Shown piece by piece: positions 1 through 5,751 of a stretch of 5,751 nt of DNA. The stretch lies in contig CAKQDQ010000146.1 in assembly GCA_934229335.1 (NCBI GenBank), positions 1 through 5,751 on the forward strand. Reading direction: 5' to 3'. Source of the DNA: an uncultured Prevotella sp. Its GTDB lineage: Bacteria; Bacteroidota; Bacteroidia; Bacteroidales; Bacteroidaceae. The translations under genes were made by a program, and so were the position numbers. The notes under the pieces were generated by a model, which saw only the letters and a list, made by a program, of their open reading frames with translations, was not told the DNA's origin and ran no database searches. The stretch's first letter is position 1, and every line of letters starts with the position of its first letter.

Positions 1-2349
1 AAGCAACTGCGTCGTCTCGGTGCGTCATGCGATTGGGATCGCACAGCGTTCACCATGGACGAAAAACGCTCAGAGTCAGTACTCAAGGTGTTCGTAGACC
101 TCTATGATAAGGGCTTGATATACCGTGGACTCCGCATGATAAACTGGGATCCAAAGGCGCAGACCGCACTCTCAACAGAGGAGGTAGTATATCGCGAGGA
201 AAAGTCAAAACTCTATTATCTGAAGTATTATGTAGTAGACCAGGATGCCGTAAAGCCAACAGGCGAAGAAGGCGAGGTGCTGCATAAGGACGAGAAGGGA
301 TATTATGCGGTAGTCGCTACAACACGTCCAGAGACAATAATGGGCGATACCGCAATGTGTATCAACCCTAAGGACCCAAAGAACCAGTGGCTGAAGGGAC
401 ACAAGGTAATCGTGCCATTGGTAGGCAGAGAGATACCTGTAATAGAAGACCGTTACGTTGACATCGAGTTTGGTACAGGCTGTTTGAAGGTAACGCCAGC
501 ACATGACGTAAACGACTATAACCTCGGCAAGATACACAATCTGGAGACTATCGACATCTTTAATGCTAACGGTACTATCTCTGAAGCAGCAGGAATGTAC
601 GTAGGTATGGACCGTATGGACGTGCGTAAGCAGATAGCGAAAGACCTCGACGCAGCACAGTTGTTGGAGAAGATAGAAGACTATGACAATAAGGTAGGTT
701 ACTCAGAGCGTAACCCCGATACCGCAGTAGAGCCACGCCTCTGCATGCAGTGGTTCCTGTCAATGCAGCATTTCGCTGACATAGCATTGCCACCAGTACT
801 CAATGGCGAGATAAAGTTCTATCCTTCAAAGTATGTTACTACATATAAGAACTGGCTGGAGAATATACAGGATTGGTGTATCTCACGTCAGTTGTGGTGG
901 GGACATCGCATACCTGCCTACTATCTGCCAACAGCAGAAGGCGAGGAAGAGCGTTTTGTCGTTGCGTTGTCAAAGGAAGAGGCTTTGGAGAAGGCGCGTG
1001 CTAAGTATAATATGCCAGAGTTGACCATTGACGACCTTCGTCATGACGAAGACGCCCTTGACACATGGTTCTCTTCATGGCTGTGGCCTGTATCGTTGTT
1101 CGATGGAATAAACAACCCAGGTAATGAGGAGATAAACTACTATTACCCAACCTGTGACCTCGTAACAGGTCCAGATATCATCTTCTTCTGGGTGGCACGT
1201 ATGATTATGGCAGGCGAGGAGTATATGAAGAATGTACCATTCCGCAATGTATACTTTACAGGTATTGTGCGTGATAACCTCGGACGCAAGATGTCAAAGC
1301 AGCTTGGTAACTCACCAGACCCAATCGGACTTATTGATAAGTATGGCGCCGATGGCGTGCGTATGGGTATGCTCCTTGCAGCACCAGCAGGTAATGATAT
1401 CCTCTTTGACGAGTCGCTATGTCAGCAGGGCATGGCGTTCTGTAACAAGATATGGAATGCTTTCCGCCTCGTACAGGGATGGCAGGTAGCCGATATAGAG
1501 CAGCCTGAGGCAAACAAGAAGAGCATAGAGTGGATGAACGCTAAGATAAAGGCTTGTTATGCAGAGATAAACGACGATTACTCAAAGTATCGTCTTAATG
1601 AGGCATTGATGGCTGCGTTCAAACTCTTTACCGATGAGTTCTCTGGTTGGTACCTTGAAATGATAAAGCCAGCATATCAGGCTCCTATCGACAAGGCTAC
1701 ATTAGAGGCAACACTCGACATCTTCGACAAACTGTTGCATATCATACATCCATTCATGCCGTTTATTACGGAAGAACTGTGGCAGCACATCGCAGAGCGT
1801 AAGGAAGGTGAGTCACTCATGGTGTCTGTATTCAGCCTTGATGCTCCTACAGAGGATGAGAAGAAGGTGCTTGCTAAGATAGAAGAGATGAAACAGGTAA
1901 TCTCAGGCGTTCGTGGCGTAAGACAGAGTAAGAATATAGCTCCTCGTGAGCCACTGAAACTGGAGGTTGTAGTTGCAGGCGATGGTGATGATGTAGTAAC
2001 GAAATGTCCTTCACTCGGGGCCCTTGTTGAAAAGATGGCAGGTCTGTCAGAGATAGCTTACGTAGCACAGAAGAGTGAAGGCTCAAGTACCTTCATGATA
2101 GGCACACGTGAGTTTGCTATACCGCTCGGCGACCTTATCGATGTTGAGGCAGAGATAGCAAAGGCAGAGGCAGAACTGAAGCACTTAAAGGGCTTTGTTG
2201 CAGGAGTGCAGAAGAAACTCTCTAACGAACGCTTTGTGGCTAATGCACCAGAGGCAGTCGTTGCGCTTGAGCGTAAGAAAGAAAAAGACTCTTTGGAGAA
2301 GATTGCTGCGTTGGAGCAGACAATAGCGGAACTGCAGAAGCAGAAATAA
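1..2349 (+). CDS. valS: Valyl-tRNA synthetase, 5'-truncated by window edge
   Basis: Cytoplasmic class I aminoacyl-tRNA synthetase that charges tRNA-Val with valine and hydrolyses mischarged Thr-tRNA. The reading frame is open from base 1, so the ATG at 55 is internal: the residues before it (RRLGASCDWDR) are family sequence. 782 residues are visible. Full-length enzymes have about 880-950, so roughly the first 120, including the HIGH motif, are missing. Seen in order (window residue numbers): CP1 editing-domain motif ATTRPETIMGD (106-116) and KVTPAHD..ND (163-172), which carries the Lys and Asp residues of the editing pocket; DWCISRQLWWGHRIP (291-305); DTWFSSWLWP (354-363); the ATP-binding signature KMSKQ (430-434, bases 1288-1302); a helical anticodon-binding domain; and a Lys/Glu-rich C-terminal coiled-coil arm (about 712-782). 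KMSKQ replaces the textbook KMSKS but the surrounding GNSPDP context is intact. Identification is by conserved motifs and is very secure. No terminator is apparent after the stop. Confidence 0.98.
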   Translation, partial: KQLRRLGASCDWDRTAFTMDEKRSESVLKVFVDLYDKGLIYRGLRMINWDPKAQTALSTEEVVYREEKSKLYYLKYYVVDQDAVKPTGEEGEVLHKDEKGYYAVVATTRPETIMGDTAMCINPKDPKNQWLKGHKVIVPLVGREIPVIEDRYVDIEFGTGCLKVTPAHDVNDYNLGKIHNLETIDIFNANGTISEAAGMYVGMDRMDVRKQIAKDLDAAQLLEKIEDYDNKVGYSERNPDTAVEPRLCMQWFLSMQHFADIALPPVLNGEIKFYPSKYVTTYKNWLENIQDWCISRQLWWGHRIPAYYLPTAEGEEERFVVALSKEEALEKARAKYNMPELTIDDLRHDEDALDTWFSSWLWPVSLFDGINNPGNEEINYYYPTCDLVTGPDIIFFWVARMIMAGEEYMKNVPFRNVYFTGIVRDNLGRKMSKQLGNSPDPIGLIDKYGADGVRMGMLLAAPAGNDILFDESLCQQGMAFCNKIWNAFRLVQGWQVADIEQPEANKKSIEWMNAKIKACYAEINDDYSKYRLNEALMAAFKLFTDEFSGWYLEMIKPAYQAPIDKATLEATLDIFDKLLHIIHPFMPFITEELWQHIAERKEGESLMVSVFSLDAPTEDEKKVLAKIEEMKQVISGVRGVRQSKNIAPREPLKLEVVVAGDGDDVVTKCPSLGALVEKMAGLSEIAYVAQKSEGSSTFMIGTREFAIPLGDLIDVEAEIAKAEAELKHLKGFVAGVQKKLSNERFVANAPEAVVALERKKEKDSLEKIAALEQTIAELQKQK

Positions 2350-2418
2350 TATAAGGTGTTATTTGTCGGGCATACATCGTTATGGTGTAGCCTGGCAAAT
2401 ACTTTTAAGGGTGGTATT

Positions 2419-3366
2419 ATGGACAAAATATCATTATTTTCAAGACATTCTTTTGCCTCATGCGTAAGTGAGGGGTATTCGTTCTTGGTGAAACAGCTGC
2501 CGCTTGTGTCAAGAATAATGCTGCCTTATTATACCATTGCGGCGCTGTTAGCAACACTCTCCTTCGCTTATAACACGCAGATAAATGTGAAGGTTATAGT
2601 GTGGGGTAGTGTTTCTGTAACAGAAATGATAGCGTCTATGTTGGTGTATACTGTGGCGTGGGTGGCTGCTACGGTCGCCTTAGCACGTATGTTCCTTATG
2701 TTTAGGCGTCTGACAGCTATGGAGATGGCGCAGGACAAGGAATTAAAGGAACGTAATAAGAAAAGCGGAAGTGCTGAAACGTTCAAGCGCACAATGCAAC
2801 TTGCACTACGCGCGTTGCCTTATGTGATATGGCCATACCTTATTAATATGCCAGGATTCCCTGTTATACAGCCTATTATGGATGCTATGGCAGGAATGAC
2901 AATAATGTATCAGGCATTATTCGCTGTGGGAATATTTGTCGTGCTTTTAGTATTGGCGGTGTTCTGTACACCATTAGCCTATACCTTCTACTGCCGTATG
3001 ATGAAGCCCGTAGGACTCGTTGCGGACGATAAGGTAATGATGGAGCAGCTGTCTTTTAAGAAAGCATATCGAAAGGCGTTCAGATATAAGTGGAAAACCT
3101 TTACATTGATGCTTTGGAGCGCATTTCTTTGGCTTATAGCGTGCGCCATATTCTTGTTGCCAGGGATTGTGGCTACAGACGCATATCTGAGTAGTGTAGA
3201 AGAGAACGTGAATTACGGAGTAGAGCAACTTATACCAACAGGAGGATATGTCTTGGTAGTGCTGTCAGGAACGCTGGCATTAACTCTCAGCTATATGATG
3301 GGAGTGGCGTTCTATTCCACTATGATGTATCTTTTCGGAGATATTTATACAAAAGAGAATAAGTAA
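2419..3366 (+). CDS. Polytopic membrane protein of unknown function
   Basis: I do not recognise a named family. The 315-residue product has a short N-terminal soluble stretch and then hydrophobic segments at about 32-52, 70-95, 165-191, 227-252 and 276-307, with a weaker one near 130-152. That predicts five or six membrane helices in the inner membrane. A highly charged loop (about 96-124, rich in Lys, Arg and Glu) separates the second and third segments, and another basic stretch (about 213-226) precedes the fifth. No catalytic or metal-binding motif was seen. The ATG at 2419 is preferred: AAGGGTGG lies just upstream (2407-2414) and the residues after it (MDKISLF) look like a normal N-terminus. 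An in-frame GTG at 2356 would add 21 residues (MLFVGHTSLW...) and start 7 nt after the valS stop; this is possible but less likely. Spacing of 69 nt on the same strand suggests read-through from valS. Confidence 0.85.
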   Translation: MDKISLFSRHSFASCVSEGYSFLVKQLPLVSRIMLPYYTIAALLATLSFAYNTQINVKVIVWGSVSVTEMIASMLVYTVAWVAATVALARMFLMFRRLTAMEMAQDKELKERNKKSGSAETFKRTMQLALRALPYVIWPYLINMPGFPVIQPIMDAMAGMTIMYQALFAVGIFVVLLVLAVFCTPLAYTFYCRMMKPVGLVADDKVMMEQLSFKKAYRKAFRYKWKTFTLMLWSAFLWLIACAIFLLPGIVATDAYLSSVEENVNYGVEQLIPTGGYVLVVLSGTLALTLSYMMGVAFYSTMMYLFGDIYTKENK

Positions 3367-3375
3367 GTGTTCAAA

Positions 3376-3507
3376 ATTATTTTAATATTTAATATAGGCT
3401 ATTTTGAGGCAGCTGGTTTCACTGTTAGAGGGAGCAATGCAAGCATTGTGACCGAAAACAGGGGAAGCAGATGACCAAAAGAGACTGTATTAAATATTCT
3501 CAATAAT
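3376..3507 (+). repeat. Long imperfect foldback; candidate structured RNA or MITE-like element
   Basis: Hand pairing gives one continuous hairpin. 3376-3381 pairs with 3502-3507 (6 bp). 3384-3394 pairs with 3488-3498 (11 bp, perfect). 3395-3406 pairs with 3476-3487 in register, ending in a perfect TTTTG/CAAAA block. A3407 is bulged, and 3408-3439 pairs with 3444-3475 with no further slip, closed by a CAAG tetraloop at 3440-3443. The total is 47 Watson-Crick and 3 G-U pairs. All 11 single-position mismatches are purine-purine: nine G-A, one G-G and one A-A. Two 3x3 internal loops (3427-3429 with 3454-3456, and 3432-3434 with 3449-3451) each contain tandem G-A oppositions. No T-tract follows on either strand, so it is not a standard terminator. 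It carries no ORF worth calling. The + strand assignment is inferred from the purine mismatches and U-G wobbles, which become pyrimidine clashes and A-C on the other strand. Its role is unknown. Confidence 0.7.
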
Positions 3508-3511
3508 ACAA

Positions 3512-3558
3512 GAATATTAACTTACTTATTTATAATAATAATTTTGAATACTTACTTA
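3512..3558 (+). repeat. Short direct repeats before hisB
   Basis: ACTTACTTA occurs at 3520-3528 and again at 3550-3558, 30 bp apart, each preceded by GAATA (3512-3516 and 3546-3550). The second copy ends 1 nt before the hisB ATG. The stretch is A/T-rich, so part of the similarity may be chance. It could be a regulator site or a small duplication; the function is not visible. Confidence 0.35.
3539..3546 (+). promoter_or_regulatory. Possible -7 promoter box for hisB
   Basis: TAATTTTG matches the Bacteroidota -7 consensus TAnnTTTG. It lies only 13 nt before the hisB ATG, so a start site from it would leave a nearly leaderless mRNA. No clear TTTG -33 box is seen at the expected distance upstream. 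In such A/T-rich sequence the match may be accidental. Confidence 0.25.
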
Positions 3559-3559
3559 A

Positions 3560-4630
3560 ATGAAAAAAGTATTATTTATAGACCGTGACGGCACACTCAT
3601 AAAGGAGCCAGAAGACGAACAGATAGACTCGTTTGAGAAATTAGTATTTGTGGAAGGAGTGTTCCGCAACCTTTCATTTATACGTAAGAACCTCGACTTT
3701 GAGTTCGTTATGGTGTCAAATCAAGATGGACTGGGCACGAAGTCATTCCCAGAAGATACATTCTGGCCTGTACATAACTTCATACTTCAGACCCTAAAGG
3801 GAGAAGGAATAGAGTTTGACAATATCCTTATAGACCGTCATTTCCCAGAGGATAATCACCCATGCCGTAAACCAGGAACGGGAATGTTGACGCAATATAT
3901 CAACAATCCAGAGTATGACCTTGCGGGATCATACGTCATTGGCGACCGTGAGACAGACGCACAGTTGGCAGAAAACCTTGGATGCAAGTCGCTTATCCTC
4001 GGTAAGGACGGCATGACATGGGAGAAAATAGCAGAACTTCTCTTTGCCGGAGAACGTACAGCGGAGATTGTTCGCACAACAAAGGAGACGGACATTACCG
4101 TAAAACTGAACCTTGATGGCACAGGCAAATGCGACATTGAGACGGGACTGGGATTCTTTGACCACATGCTTGAACAGATAGGTCGCCATGGCATGATGGA
4201 TCTCTATGTGCGCTGTAACGGTGATTTGAACGTAGACGAACATCACACTATAGAAGATACCGGTATAGTGATAGGCGAATGTATACTCAAAGCCCTTGGC
4301 GACAAACGAGGAATAGAACGCTATGGCTATTCTTTGCCAATGGATGATTGCCTTGCTCAGGTGTGTCTTGACTTCGGAGGAAGACCGTGGTTGATATGGG
4401 ATGCAGAGTTTCATCGTGAGAAAATAGGAGAGATGCCGACCGAAATGTTCCAGCATTTCTTCAAAAGTGTTAGCGATGCCGCCAAGATGAACCTTAATAT
4501 AAAGGCGGAAGGTACAAACGAACACCATAAGATAGAAGGTATATTCAAAGCATTCGCTCGCAGCATACGTATGGCGGTAAAGCGCGATATATACCATTAT
4601 CAACTCCCTTCAACCAAAGGCGCATTGTAA
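3560..4630 (+). CDS. hisB: Bifunctional histidinol-phosphatase / imidazoleglycerol-phosphate dehydratase
   Basis: Catalyses two steps of histidine synthesis in the cytoplasm: dehydration of imidazoleglycerol phosphate (EC 4.2.1.19) and dephosphorylation of histidinol phosphate (EC 3.1.3.15). At 356 residues it matches the E. coli fusion (355). The N-terminal HAD phosphatase domain (about 1-165) shows DRDGT (8-12, nucleophile D8 and acid/base D10), SNQ (53-55), K104 within CRKP, and GDRETD (128-133). The C-terminal dehydratase (about 168-356) shows [16 protein letters not shown] (196-211), [10 protein letters not shown] (226-235), GRPWL (274-278) and [15 protein letters not shown] (320-334), the His/Glu motifs that bind the two manganese ions. 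The zinc loop is altered: the E. coli ligands C93/H95/C101/C103 align with D92/H94/H100/C102. The ATG at 3560 is the natural start, with no Shine-Dalgarno. No other his gene is in view. Isoleucine codons are strongly biased to ATA (21 of 28). Confidence 0.97.
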   Translation: MKKVLFIDRDGTLIKEPEDEQIDSFEKLVFVEGVFRNLSFIRKNLDFEFVMVSNQDGLGTKSFPEDTFWPVHNFILQTLKGEGIEFDNILIDRHFPEDNHPCRKPGTGMLTQYINNPEYDLAGSYVIGDRETDAQLAENLGCKSLILGKDGMTWEKIAELLFAGERTAEIVRTTKETDITVKLNLDGTGKCDIETGLGFFDHMLEQIGRHGMMDLYVRCNGDLNVDEHHTIEDTGIVIGECILKALGDKRGIERYGYSLPMDDCLAQVCLDFGGRPWLIWDAEFHREKIGEMPTEMFQHFFKSVSDAAKMNLNIKAEGTNEHHKIEGIFKAFARSIRMAVKRDIYHYQLPSTKGAL

Positions 4631-4646
4631 TGTGCCCTTGGTAGAA
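4609..4646 (+). terminator. Hairpin overlapping the hisB stop codon, possible terminator
   Basis: 4609-4625 pairs with 4630-4646 around a TGTA tetraloop (4626-4629). There are 15 Watson-Crick pairs, one G-U pair (4622/4633) and two mismatches (4612/4643 A-A, 4618/4637 A-C). The TAA stop (4628-4630) sits in the loop. It is stable enough to act as a transcript end or mRNA-protecting structure, but what follows is A-rich (AAATTAAAAAATCC) rather than a T-tract, so intrinsic termination is not assured. Confidence 0.45.
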
Positions 4647-4689
4647 AAATTAAAAAATCCTAAATAAGTGAAGAAAAGGGACGCTCGCT

Positions 4690-4720
4690 TATTGAATTAC
4701 ATGGTTTTTTGTTAACTTTG
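4690..4720 (+). promoter_or_regulatory. Bacteroidota-type promoter for the tagaturonate reductase gene
   Basis: TAACTTTG at 4713-4720 matches the -7 consensus TAnnTTTG recognised by the primary sigma factor of this phylum. An acceptable -33 element (TATTG, 4690-4694) lies 18 nt upstream. Transcription would begin near 4725-4728, giving a leader of about 115 nt. Inferred from consensus only. Confidence 0.55.
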
Positions 4721-4748
4721 CAATAGTTATTTGTTAACTTTACAATAC
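4708..4748 (+). repeat. Tandem direct repeat with 22-bp period over the -7 box
   Basis: TTTGTTAACTTTGCAATAG (4708-4726) is repeated as TTTGTTAACTTTACAATAC (4730-4748), differing at two of 19 positions. Each copy holds a palindromic GTTAAC and a -7-like box (TAACTTTG at 4713-4720, TAACTTTA at 4735-4742). The 22-bp period is about two helical turns. It may be a duplicated promoter element or a pair of same-face regulator sites; which of these cannot be decided from sequence. Confidence 0.6.
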
Positions 4749-4767
4749 TTACAAAGAAATTTTGTAA
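4749..4767. promoter_or_regulatory. Perfect 7-5-7 inverted repeat, candidate operator
   Basis: TTACAAA (4749-4755), a 5-nt spacer GAAAT, then TTTGTAA (4761-4767). It lies just downstream of the predicted transcription start of the uronate gene, where a dimeric repressor could block transcription. A weak RNA hairpin is the alternative reading. No specific regulator is identified. Confidence 0.4.
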
Positions 4768-4841
4768 AAGAAAAACAAAGCCTACTTAACAGTAAATTCT
4801 AAACACGTAAAGAACTAACTAATTATAAAACGTACATAAAA

Positions 4842-5751
4842 ATGGCAAAATTACCAGCACTTAATGCTCGCACTGCGCCAAAGAGCGTAATGCCAGAAAA
4901 GATTATCCAGTTTGGTGAAGGAAACTTCCTCCGCGCTTTCGTTGATTGGATTGTATGGAACATGAATCAGAAGACAAACTTCAACGGTTCTGTTGTTGTC
5001 GTACAGCCTATCGAACGCGGTATGGTTGATTGGCTCAATGGTCAGGACTGCCTCTATCACGTAAATCTTCAGGGACGTCTGAACGGTGAGCCTGTTAACT
5101 CATTGACACGTATTGATACCATCAGCCGTGCTATCAACCCATACTCTCAGAACTGGGCATACAAGGCTCTCGCTGAGCAACCAGAGATTCGTTTCGTTAT
5201 CTCTAATACTACTGAGGCTGGTATCGCATTCGATGATACTTGTAAACTCTCTGATGCTCCTGCTTCATCATACCCAGGTAAGTTGACACAGCTGCTGTAT
5301 TATCGTTATAAAGCATTTGATGGCGATCCTAAGAAGGGTCTTATCATCATGCCTTGTGAGCTTATTTTCCTCAATGGTCACCATCTGAAGGAGTGCATAC
5401 AGCAGTACATCGAACTGTGGAAGGATGATTTCGGCGCTGACTATGCAGGCTTCAAAGAGTGGTTTGAGAAGTATAACTACGTATGTGCAACACTCGTTGA
5501 CCGTATCGTACCAGGATTCCCACGTAAGGAAATCGCTGACATTCAGGAAAAGGTTGGTTACGCTGACAACCTCGTTGTACAGGCAGAAATCTTCCATCTC
5601 TGGGTAATCGAAAAGGCAGAGAATATGACTTGCGATGAACTTCGTGCGGAGTTCCCTGCAGAGAAGGCTGGTCTTAACGTCCTCATCGCAGAGTCTGAGG
5701 CTCCTTACCACGAGCGTAAGGTAACATTGCTGAATGGCCCTCACACTGTAC
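4842..5751 (+). CDS. uxaB: Tagaturonate reductase (altronate oxidoreductase), 3'-truncated by window edge
   Basis: NAD-dependent enzyme of the galacturonate branch of hexuronate catabolism, interconverting tagaturonate and altronate (EC 1.1.1.58); a cytoplasmic member of the polyol-specific long-chain (mannitol) dehydrogenase family. The frame is open to the window end: 303 residues are visible of about 480 expected. Motifs seen: FGEGNFLRAF (24-33, nucleotide-binding loop), SNTTEAGI (121-128), YPGKLTQLLYYRY (144-156), PCELIFLNGHHL (171-182), LVDRIVPGFPR (218-228) and ERKVTLLNGPHT (291-302). In the last, K293, N298 and H301 match the K-x4-N-x2-H spacing of the family's catalytic lysine and its partners. 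The start at 4842 follows a long A/T-rich leader without a Shine-Dalgarno, typical for the phylum. Fructuronate reductase or mannitol dehydrogenase is the alternative; the PCELI..NG and NTTEAGI motifs favour the UxaB type. Isoleucine ATA codons are rare (1 of 21), unlike hisB. Confidence 0.93.
   Translation, partial: MAKLPALNARTAPKSVMPEKIIQFGEGNFLRAFVDWIVWNMNQKTNFNGSVVVVQPIERGMVDWLNGQDCLYHVNLQGRLNGEPVNSLTRIDTISRAINPYSQNWAYKALAEQPEIRFVISNTTEAGIAFDDTCKLSDAPASSYPGKLTQLLYYRYKAFDGDPKKGLIIMPCELIFLNGHHLKECIQQYIELWKDDFGADYAGFKEWFEKYNYVCATLVDRIVPGFPRKEIADIQEKVGYADNLVVQAEIFHLWVIEKAENMTCDELRAEFPAEKAGLNVLIAESEAPYHERKVTLLNGPHTV

Noticed and set aside
1288..1302. KMSKQ instead of KMSKS in ValRS as a damaged active site
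   Set aside because: The last position varies naturally in this family and both lysines plus the following GNSPDP context are intact, so the enzyme is expected to be functional.
2356..2418. Upstream GTG start extending the membrane protein by 21 residues
   Set aside because: The ATG at 2419 has a purine-rich stretch just upstream and a more usual N-terminus. The extension is not excluded but has no positive support.
2058..2426. 122-residue antisense open frame across the valS 3' end
   Set aside because: Its Ser/Ala/Phe-rich translation mirrors the Lys/Glu/Ala coiled-coil codons of valS on the sense strand; no independent start signal or domain.
3471..3506. 11-codon ORF (ATG to TAA) in the hisB upstream region as a histidine leader peptide
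   Set aside because: It encodes MTKRDCIKYSQ with no histidine codons, lies inside the right arm of the foldback, and has no antiterminator or T-tract terminator downstream, so classic his attenuation is unsupported.
3376..3507. Known riboswitch (cobalamin, TPP, SAM, glycine, THF) or integron attC site
   Set aside because: None of the conserved core sequences of these classes could be found. The structure is a single long hairpin rather than a multi-branch fold, and attC-like RYYYAAC ends and the nearby cassette context are absent.
3929..4603. 224-residue antisense open frame opposite hisB
   Set aside because: It lies wholly within hisB, whose motifs are unmistakable. The antisense translation has no recognisable domain and its openness is explained by the biased codons of the sense gene.
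5268..5744. 158-residue antisense open frame opposite the uronate gene
   Set aside because: It is a shadow of a clearly conserved sense gene, with low-complexity and Leu/Cys-rich translation and no motif.

Overview
The window looks like a chromosomal segment of a Bacteroidota bacterium, most likely Prevotella or a close relative. Four things point there: gene starts lack consistent Shine-Dalgarno sequences and follow A/T-rich leaders; a Bacteroidota-type -7 box (TAnnTTTG) lies ahead of the last gene; HisB is the bifunctional type; and the ValRS carries the signature KMSKQ rather than KMSKS. The genus is inferred from protein and promoter style, not from a marker gene.

Layout, all genes on the + strand. 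(1) 1-2349 is the 3' nine-tenths of valS (valyl-tRNA synthetase); its N-terminus with the HIGH motif lies upstream of the window. (2) 2419-3366 encodes a polytopic membrane protein of unknown function, 69 nt after valS and possibly co-transcribed with it. (3) 3367-3559 is a 193-nt intergenic region largely filled by a long foldback element (3376-3507). (4) 3560-4630 is hisB, a fusion of histidinol-phosphatase and imidazoleglycerol-phosphate dehydratase. A strong hairpin overlaps its stop codon. (5) 4631-4841 is a promoter region with a tandem 22-bp-period repeat containing the -7 box and a 7-5-7 inverted repeat. (6) 4842-5751 is the first 303 codons of a tagaturonate reductase gene (uxaB-like), cut by the window end just after the catalytic K-N-H residues.

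The genes do not form one pathway: translation (valS), unknown membrane function, histidine biosynthesis (hisB, with no other his gene in view) and hexuronate (pectin sugar) catabolism. The uronate gene appears to have its own promoter and a very different codon preference from hisB, consistent with a separately controlled, highly expressed catabolic unit.

The most interesting item is the foldback at 3376-3507. By hand it pairs along nearly its whole length (47 Watson-Crick and 3 G-U pairs, tetraloop at 3440-3443), and all 11 single-position mismatches are purine-purine, nine of them G-A. This pattern favours a structured + strand RNA (or a folded + strand DNA). I do not recognise it as a known riboswitch or leader family.
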